Source of the DNA: Deltaproteobacteria bacterium
Lineage (GTDB): Bacteria; Desulfobacterota; Desulfomonilia; UBA1062
Length of the DNA: 5,335 nt
Assembly (NCBI GenBank): GCA_020053185.1
Contig: JAGVNP010000204.1
Span: forward strand, 1 to 5,335
Direction of reading: 5' to 3'
A program made the translations under genes and the position numbers. Below the pieces are notes generated by a model. That model ran no database searches and was not told where the DNA came from. It saw only the letters and a program-made list of their open reading frames with translations. This document shows, piece by piece, positions 1 through 4,629 of this stretch. Each line of letters opens with the position of its first letter. The stretch's first letter is position 1.

Positions 1-750
1 AACGCCATACAGCTCTGATGCAGATTCTATTCTCAACACTTTTTTATTATACGATCTTGCAATATCTTCCAGACGGGAGGTGTTGGCTGAATTCCTTCCG
101 CCAATTACGACAAATGTATCATGGTTCTTTGACAAGACCCCGATTTCACTCTGACGCTCAGAGGTTGATTCGCATATGGTGTCAAATACTTCGAGTGTTT
201 TAGCCTTGCTTCTAAGCACGCCCACGATCTTTTTATAGAGAGCTACATCAAAAGTTGTCTGTGCAACCACTGCCATCTTATCTACAGCATCCAGCTTTTC
301 CGCATCTTCAAGGCTCTGCACAACGACTCCCTTATCGCCTGCAATTGCGAGGTGCGTATTCAGCTCTGGATGATCTTTATCCCCCACAATCACTATTACA
401 TCAGAAGATTTTGCGGCTTTTTTTATAAAGGAGTGTACTTTCAATACCATCGGGCATGTAGCATCAATGACCTTTATGCCCCGGCTGTTGAGTGCTGACT
501 TTTTCTCAGGCGCAATGCCATGCGCCCGCACAATAACGATATCGCCCTGTTTCAGGTTCGGATCAAACGGGTCATCAATGATACCGACACCATGTTCAGA
601 CAGCGCCTTTATCACCTGCGGATTATGGATGATCGGACCCAATGTATAGATCTTTGTGCCGGGGTTTTTCTGTCTCACCTTGAAAGTGATATCGAGCGCC
701 CTCCTCACCCCAAAACAAAAACCTGCATTTTTAGCTACTGTAATCTTCAT
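1..750 (-). CDS. ispH: 4-hydroxy-3-methylbut-2-enyl diphosphate reductase (IspH/LytB), 3' end beyond the window
   Basis: IspH carries out the last MEP-pathway step, reductive dehydroxylation of HMBPP to IPP and DMAPP on a cytosolic [4Fe-4S] enzyme. My translation of the minus strand from 750 gives 250 uninterrupted residues that open with KNAGFCFGVRRA. The three cluster cysteines are present: C12 (GFCFGV), C99 (DATCP) and C193 (TICES). Substrate-pocket residues match the family: H42 in GPIIHNPQV, H77 in RAHG, H127 and catalytic E129 in DHPEL, T165 in QTT, and S221/N223 in GGRNSANT. The family is usually about 280-316 residues, so some 30-65 C-terminal residues, including the late conserved Ser of the pocket, lie past the left edge. 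The ATG follows the tlyA stop with no gap and no strong Shine-Dalgarno of its own, which points to coupled translation. The truncation comes from the window edge, not from decay. Identity is essentially certain. Confidence 0.98.
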   Translation of the reverse strand, partial: MKITVAKNAGFCFGVRRALDITFKVRQKNPGTKIYTLGPIIHNPQVIKALSEHGVGIIDDPFDPNLKQGDIVIVRAHGIAPEKKSALNSRGIKVIDATCPMVLKVHSFIKKAAKSSDVIVIVGDKDHPELNTHLAIAGDKGVVVQSLEDAEKLDAVDKMAVVAQTTFDVALYKKIVGVLRSKAKTLEVFDTICESTSERQSEIGVLSKNHDTFVVIGGRNSANTSRLEDIARSYNKKVLRIESASELYGV

Positions 751-1485
751 CTAATGTTTAAGCATCCTTGCATGGATAAGATATTCCTGATTGCCCTTTG
801 CGCCTTTTATCGGCGAAGGGATCACGCCCGAGACATCAAGCCCTTTTTCCATAAAAAATGTTTTTATATCTTCAATCACCGAAGCGATGACCTCTTCATC
901 CTTTACGATCCCGCCTTTTTTCACATGCTGCCTTTCTGCCTCAAACTGCGGCTTGATAAGCGCGATTATATCTGCGCCACTTTTCAAGACACTAAGCGAC
1001 GAAGGGATTACGAGTTTAAGCGAGATAAAGGATACATCAAAGGTAGCAATATCACAGAGTTCCTGGATCATAGCCTTATCGAGATTTCTAGCATTTATCC
1101 CTTCCAGGCTTACAACCCTCTCATCATTCCTCAATTTCCAGTCAAGCTGACCATGACCCACATCTACAGCATATACCTTTTTTGCGCCCCTATGAAGCAG
1201 TAAATCGACAAAGCCACCGGTAGAGGCACCGATGTCCACAGCTATTTTTCCCCTTGGATCAACATTGAAAAAATCAAGTGCAGCCTCAAGCTTTGATGCT
1301 CCCCTGCTGACATATGGGAACGGCTTTGTTATCTGCACATCTGCATTCATATCAACTTGCGTGCCAGCTTTTGTGACCACAACTCCATTTACCATAACAT
1401 TTCCTGCCATAATAAGAGAGAGAGCCTTTGTTAATGTCTCAACAAGACCCTTATCCGTAAGAAGCTTATCAAGCCTCTCCTTCAT
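751..1485 (-). CDS. tlyA: TlyA-family 16S/23S rRNA 2'-O-methyltransferase (S4 + FtsJ-like)
   Basis: This 244-residue protein has the TlyA arrangement. An S4 RNA-binding domain covers about residues 2-60 (RLDKLL near the start, IMAGNVMVNG at 25-34). A Rossmann-type SAM methyltransferase follows from about 60 to 240. The SAM-binding loop is DIGASTGG (84-91), followed by YAVDVGHGQLDWKLR (105-119). The likely catalytic K-D-K-E set is K65 in RGASKLEAAL, D150 in FDVSFISL, K178 in IKPQFEA and E234 in GNQEYL. In characterised members this enzyme 2'-O-methylates cytidines of 16S and/or 23S rRNA; the old label 'hemolysin' comes from early studies and should not be taken as function here. The ATG overlaps the dxs stop as ATGA, with no good Shine-Dalgarno, so it probably depends on re-initiation after dxs. 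The S4 segment VETLTKALSLI lacks the usual basic residue of this helix, a mild oddity. Which rRNA is the target cannot be told from sequence. Confidence 0.96.
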   Translation of the reverse strand: MKERLDKLLTDKGLVETLTKALSLIMAGNVMVNGVVVTKAGTQVDMNADVQITKPFPYVSRGASKLEAALDFFNVDPRGKIAVDIGASTGGFVDLLLHRGAKKVYAVDVGHGQLDWKLRNDERVVSLEGINARNLDKAMIQELCDIATFDVSFISLKLVIPSSLSVLKSGADIIALIKPQFEAERQHVKKGGIVKDEEVIASVIEDIKTFFMEKGLDVSGVIPSPIKGAKGNQEYLIHARMLKH

Positions 1486-3326
1486 ATAATTTTTTCAAGG
1501 GCCTTTTTTATTCCATCTGCATCAAGGCCTATATCTTTCTTAAGCTGATCAGTCGATCCATGTTCAACAAACTTATCCGGAATACCCAGGAGCTTGAATT
1601 TTAACGGCATACTCATATCGCCTAAGATCTCCAGTATGGCGCTTCCAACTCCTCCCTGCACCACACCTTCTTCAACCACTAGAAATTTTCCTTTGCATTC
1701 TTCTACCATTGTTCTTATGGTCGAGATATCAAGAGGCTTGGCATACACAAGATCAACCACTGCAACATCCATTCCTTTTACTGCATCCAGCGCAGCATAG
1801 CAGATCGGACCTATGCAAAATATGACCGCACTTGATCCTTTCTTTATAACTTCTGCGCCTCCCTTTTTTAACCCGGTGAATTTTACTGGCTTGCTCACCA
1901 GAGATCCTCTTGGATATCGAATTGCAACAGGCCCATTCATCTTGAGAGATCTCTCGATCATATAGGAAAAAACAATCTGATCCCTGGGTACCATTATCGT
2001 GATGTTGGGAATGCTTCTTAAAAAAGCAATATCGAACATGCCATGATGCGTAGCGCCATCAGGCCCTACAATCCCTGCTCTGTCTATGGCAAACACTACC
2101 GGGGCATTCTGCAAAGCGACATCATGGATAATCTCATCATAGCTCCGCTGTAAAAAAGTAGAGTATATGGCTACAACGGGCCTAAGCCCATTCATAGCCA
2201 TGCCAGCAGCAAAAGTCACTGCATGGCCTTCAGCAATACCCACATCGAAAAATCTTTCCGGGAATTTTCTGGAAAAAGGTTTTATTCCTGTCCCTGCGCA
2301 CATGGCAGCAGTTACTGCCACAATGCGAGAGTCTTTTTCAGCCAGACGACATAGGGCGTTTCCAAACACATCACTGTAGGTAAGGGGTTTGTCTTTGTTT
2401 ATATCCTCGCCATTTTCTAAAAGAAATTTTCCTATTCCATGAAATCCCTCAGGATCTTTGAGCGCGGGTGTATATCCATATCCTTTTTTAGTGATGATAT
2501 GAAGAAGTATTGGCCCATTTATCTGAGAGATATTCTGAAAAGCCTCCACGAGATTTGCCATGTTATGGCCATCAATAGGACCAATATATCTGAAACCCAT
2601 CTCTTCAAAAGGCAGTGATGGAGCAACCATGCCCTTGAGCACGCCCTCTATCAGCTTCACGATGCGAAAGATCTTTTCTCCAAAAAAAGGAACTCCCCTT
2701 ATGGCTGGTTTTATGCCTTCCTTTATCCCCCTTATGCCCTTTGAGGTCATTACCCTGCTTAAATAATCTGTGATGCCACCTACGGTTTTTGAGATAGACA
2801 TCTTGTTGTCATTGAGCACCACGATCAAATTCTGCTTTTTTTGCCCCACAAAATTCAGCGCTTCCAGGGTAAGACCATTGGAGAGAGAACCGTCACCTAT
2901 CACCGCAATAACTTTATTTTTTGATCCAGCCTTTGACAAGGCTTCGCATATTCCGCTTGCTGCAGAGACTGCATTACCAGCATGCCCTGAAATGAATGGA
3001 TCATAAGAACTCTCTTTTGGGCTTATAAAAGGATGCATTCCACCCATCTGCCGCAAGGTAGAAAACTGATCCTTCCTTCCTGTGAGTATCTTGTGACTAT
3101 AAGATTGATGCCCCACATCCCAGAGTATCTTGTCATATGGTGCATCGAACACATAGTGTAGTGCAATAGTAAGATCCACTGCGCCAAGGCTGGATGCAAG
3201 ATGACCGCCTACCTTGCTGACTTCTTTAAGAATCATCCCTCTTATCTCTTTTGCGAGCGTCTCAAGATCTTGCACGCCAAGGTTCTTTAAATCGCTCGGA
3301 AAAGATATCCCTGATAAAACTCCCAC
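1482..3326 (-). CDS. dxs: 1-deoxy-D-xylulose-5-phosphate synthase (Dxs)
   Basis: Dxs condenses pyruvate and glyceraldehyde 3-phosphate to DXP with thiamine diphosphate. It is the entry enzyme of the MEP pathway and also supplies thiamine and pyridoxal synthesis. The 614 residues fit the family (about 620-640). The N-terminal TPP domain shows H42 in GGHLASSLG, H73 in DVGHQ, the GDG motif at 144-146 with its partner NDNKMSIS (172-179), and GPIDGHN (249-255). The middle transketolase-like Pyr domain has E366 in GIAEGHAVTFAAG, AIYSTFLQRSYDEI (386-399), DRAGIVGPDGATHHG (415-429) and IRYPRG (469-474). A C-terminal transketolase domain follows from about 490. Translation starts at GTG, whose G is also the last base of the ispA TAG stop; a GAGGG site 7 nt upstream supports this start and no other in-frame ATG is near. 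Departures from the common consensus are GHAGNAVSA in place of GHSSTSIS and AEGHAVT in place of AEQHAVT. All residues I regard as catalytic are kept, so it should be active. Confidence 0.98.
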   Translation of the reverse strand: MGVLSGISFPSDLKNLGVQDLETLAKEIRGMILKEVSKVGGHLASSLGAVDLTIALHYVFDAPYDKILWDVGHQSYSHKILTGRKDQFSTLRQMGGMHPFISPKESSYDPFISGHAGNAVSAASGICEALSKAGSKNKVIAVIGDGSLSNGLTLEALNFVGQKKQNLIVVLNDNKMSISKTVGGITDYLSRVMTSKGIRGIKEGIKPAIRGVPFFGEKIFRIVKLIEGVLKGMVAPSLPFEEMGFRYIGPIDGHNMANLVEAFQNISQINGPILLHIITKKGYGYTPALKDPEGFHGIGKFLLENGEDINKDKPLTYSDVFGNALCRLAEKDSRIVAVTAAMCAGTGIKPFSRKFPERFFDVGIAEGHAVTFAAGMAMNGLRPVVAIYSTFLQRSYDEIIHDVALQNAPVVFAIDRAGIVGPDGATHHGMFDIAFLRSIPNITIMVPRDQIVFSYMIERSLKMNGPVAIRYPRGSLVSKPVKFTGLKKGGAEVIKKGSSAVIFCIGPICYAALDAVKGMDVAVVDLVYAKPLDISTIRTMVEECKGKFLVVEEGVVQGGVGSAILEILGDMSMPLKFKLLGIPDKFVEHGSTDQLKKDIGLDADGIKKALEKII

Positions 3327-4207
3327 TATTTAACCCTCTTTTTCATTTCATCAGCCAGATTAATAAGTATGTCTTTAATCTCTCTATTTCCTGATATCCC
3401 TGATACCACCTGAATCGCTTTGTTTGTTAAATCTTCTGCCCATAAGCGAGCACCATCAAGACCTAAAACCTTCACAATAGTTGCCTTGCCTTTTTTCTCA
3501 TCTTTTTGGGAGGCCTTTCCCAGACTTGCTCCATCAGATGTTACATCAAGGATATCATCTATTGCCTGAAAGGCAAGGCCGAGATTCATTCCATATTTTT
3601 TCAAGGCCGCTACCCGTTCCCTGCCCCCCCTTGCAACACGAGCCCCTGCATACATGCTAAGCTCAAAAAGACGCGCAGTCTTGAGATAGTGTATTCTCTT
3701 TATTTCTTCAAGATCCACCTCTTTGCCTTCAGCTTCCACATCTAGAAATTCTCCCTGAACAAGACCTTGCATACCGCAGGAGCGCGCAATCTCCCTGGTG
3801 ATATCATTCTTAATCTCTGTGGAATAGGAAGATGATCCTATCACTGAAAAAGCGAGTAATATAAGACAATCACCCGCAAGAATTGCGGTTGCCTCACCGA
3901 ATTTTTTATGACAGGTGAGCATCCCTCTCCTGAGATCATCATTGTCTATTGCAGGAAGATCATCATGGATCAGACTGAATGTATGTATCATCTCAATTGC
4001 AAGCCCTGCATGGAGTGATTTTTCTAGCGGCTCATTTAAAAACTCGCATGCAAGCATGGCAAGGACAGGACGAATCCTTTTTCCTCCGGCGGTCAGGCTA
4101 TATGCGCACGCCTCAAACAGGCCCGAGCTGTCATTATTTTCTTTGAGATATTTTTCGAGAAAAGCTTCAAAGACAGTCCTCTTCTCGTTGAGCACGGCAT
4201 TTAGCAA
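3326..4207 (-). CDS. ispA: Short-chain polyprenyl diphosphate synthase, probably farnesyl diphosphate synthase (IspA type)
   Basis: This all-helical cytosolic prenyltransferase adds IPP units to DMAPP or GPP, using the products of the MEP pathway encoded beside it. Of 293 residues, GGKRIRP (41-47) binds IPP. The first Asp-rich motif is DDLPAIDNDDLRRG (82-95), with the two-residue insertion typical of bacterial type II FPP synthases. KT is at 176-177, QGEFLDVEAE at 151-160, and the second Asp-rich motif QAIDDILD ends at 221. The residue five places before the first Asp is aromatic (F77), as in FPP synthases, where a small residue would favour GGPP; a C15 product is therefore inferred, with C20 still possible. 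The start is TTG, chosen because GAGGAG lies 8 nt upstream and an in-frame TAA lies just beyond it; GTG at 4195 is the next candidate. It is the first gene of the operon and overlaps dxs by one base. Confidence 0.96.
   Translation of the reverse strand: MLNAVLNEKRTVFEAFLEKYLKENNDSSGLFEACAYSLTAGGKRIRPVLAMLACEFLNEPLEKSLHAGLAIEMIHTFSLIHDDLPAIDNDDLRRGMLTCHKKFGEATAILAGDCLILLAFSVIGSSSYSTEIKNDITREIARSCGMQGLVQGEFLDVEAEGKEVDLEEIKRIHYLKTARLFELSMYAGARVARGGRERVAALKKYGMNLGLAFQAIDDILDVTSDGASLGKASQKDEKKGKATIVKVLGLDGARLWAEDLTNKAIQVVSGISGNREIKDILINLADEMKKRVK
3334..3339 (-). promoter_or_regulatory. Shine-Dalgarno site for the dxs GTG start
   Basis: The minus strand reads AGAGGG here, 7 nt before the GTG at 3326, inside the last codons of ispA. 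It supports a GTG initiation codon that shares its G with the ispA TAG stop. Translation of dxs may thus begin both on its own and by re-initiation of ribosomes finishing ispA. Confidence 0.75.
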
Positions 4208-4215
4208 TATGAAAT

Positions 4216-4221
4216 CTCCTC
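4216..4221 (-). promoter_or_regulatory. Shine-Dalgarno site that decides the ispA TTG start
   Basis: The minus strand reads GAGGAG, 8 nt before TTG at 4207. This is a near-perfect anti-16S match at good spacing. No ATG or GTG is in frame between this site and the TTG, and a stop codon lies in frame just upstream, so TTG is the most likely initiation codon. Confidence 0.8.
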
Positions 4222-4239
4222 GTTATTAATATATCACTA

Positions 4240-4267
4240 ATTATAGCAACTAAGCGCTATTATGCAA
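4240..4267 (-). promoter_or_regulatory. Putative sigma70-type promoter of the ispA-dxs-tlyA-ispH operon
   Basis: On the minus strand a perfect -10 hexamer TATAAT (4245-4240) is preceded at 16 nt by TTGCAT (4267-4262), a weak -35 that matches the consensus at its first three bases. Transcription would start near 4233, leaving a short leader of roughly 26 nt that contains the GAGGAG site. Position directly before the first gene of the operon supports the call. The spacer and the -10 carry a small inverted repeat, ATAGC and GCTAT 8 nt apart (4243-4247 and 4256-4260), which could be an operator or chance. Nothing else in the gap looks as promoter-like on this strand. Confidence 0.6.
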
Positions 4268-4285
4268 GCTCTCTCCATCTTTTTC

Positions 4286-4413
4286 GTAAAGCGTAAAATG
4301 CTGAAGCAGTAACGAGAGACGAGTAACGAGTGACAAGTAAAACTCGTTACTATTTACTGGTCACTATTTACGATTTACTCCTCACGCCTTACGCCTTAAA
4401 CCCTATATCTTAC
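4286..4413. repeat. Convergent arrays of degenerate heptamers GTRANNN forming an imperfect inverted repeat
   Basis: The plus strand carries 7-base units at 4286 (GTAAAGC), 4293 (GTAAAAT), then after a 9-nt gap at 4309 (GTAACGA), 4316 (GAGACGA), 4323 (GTAACGA), 4330 (GTGACAA) and 4337 (GTAAAAC, ending at 4343). The minus strand carries ten units in unbroken 7-nt phase from 4413 down to 4344: GTAAGAT, ATAGGGT, TTAAGGC, GTAAGGC, GTGAGGA, GTAAATC, GTAAATA, GTGACCA, GTAAATA, GTAACGA. Six of seven and eight of ten units keep GTRA exactly. The two arrays point at each other and abut at 4343/4344, so the region can fold back on itself. It is noncoding and lies between the SAP-like gene and the ispA promoter. 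Heptanucleotide repeats are known in other bacteria, for example the STRR sequences of cyanobacteria; whether this belongs to a named family I cannot tell. Function unknown. Confidence 0.85.
4322..4365. other. Two mutually exclusive hairpins at the centre of the heptamer array
   Basis: Hairpin A pairs AGTAACGAGT (4322-4331) with ACTCGTTACT (4342-4351), a perfect 10-bp stem with a 10-nt loop. Hairpin B pairs 4329-4341 with 4353-4365, 12 of 13 positions complementary, with an 11-nt loop. They share bases, so only one can form at a time. Neither is GC-rich or followed by a U-run on either strand, so they do not look like intrinsic terminators. They follow naturally from the repeated units meeting head-on. 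Confidence 0.7.
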
Positions 4414-4419
4414 GCCTTC

Positions 4420-4605
4420 TCATTTCTCTTTCAGGCAGTCTTTTCTCCATAAGCAGTCAGTATAGATGCATGTATCCTGCGTTTTAAAACAGGCGGAATA
4501 TCCTTCTCTCGCTTGTATATCCCTGATTATATCCTGCTTGGAACGGCCCACCTTTACATCAACACCCCATCTTTTTCCAATTTCCCTCACGTCTTGCATT
4601 TTCAT
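4420..4605 (-). CDS. Small SAP-like (Rho-N-like) protein with four C-terminal cysteines
   Basis: This 61-residue protein begins with a helix-turn-helix stretch (about 3-35, with VREIGKRWGV and GRSKQDIIRDIQ) that resembles SAP or Rho N-terminal folds, which bind nucleic acid. The C-terminal third holds C39, C46, C51 and C57 in ACF, DTC, DCLW and KDC contexts, a spacing that could bind zinc. From memory, similar short 'SAP domain-containing' proteins ending in CLWR-x-DC occur in Desulfobacterota and relatives; their function is not established. The start at 4605 is firm: a perfect AGGAGG lies 7 nt upstream, and a second ATG two codons later is less well placed. The gene sits 24 nt after the phosphorylase stop, so it is probably on the same mRNA. 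Its stop lies at the outer edge of the heptamer array. The product class is fairly sure, the role unknown. Confidence 0.8.
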   Translation of the reverse strand: MKMQDVREIGKRWGVDVKVGRSKQDIIRDIQAREGYSACFKTQDTCIYTDCLWRKDCLKEK

Positions 4606-4612
4606 AAAACAC

Positions 4613-4618
4613 CCTCCT
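4613..4618 (-). promoter_or_regulatory. Strong Shine-Dalgarno site of the small SAP-like gene
   Basis: The minus strand reads AGGAGG, 7 nt before ATG at 4605, in the 24-nt gap after the phosphorylase stop. It is the best ribosome-binding site in the window and is strong support that this short frame is a real, translated gene. Confidence 0.85.
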
Positions 4619-4629
4619 GTGGTGCCTAC

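Noticed and set aside
1..750. ispH as a truncated pseudogene
   Set aside because: The frame is open with all conserved residues to the very edge; the missing C-terminus is due to the window boundary.
520..1203. Long plus-strand open frame of 227 codons
   Set aside because: It lies antisense across the ispH/tlyA junction, both of which are unmistakable, and its translation shows no recognisable domain and an unnatural mix of His, Cys and Arg. It is a shadow frame.
3915..4229. Plus-strand open frame of 104 codons antisense to the start of ispA
   Set aside because: It mirrors the conserved Asp-rich region of ispA, has no family signature and no convincing ribosome-binding site.
4322..4351. 10-bp hairpin as an intrinsic terminator for the phosphorylase/SAP transcript
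   Set aside because: The stem is not GC-rich and no U-run follows it on the minus strand; it is better explained by the meeting heptamer arrays.
4286..4413. CRISPR array
   Set aside because: Units are 7 bases long with no spacers, and orientation reverses in the middle; no cas gene is present.
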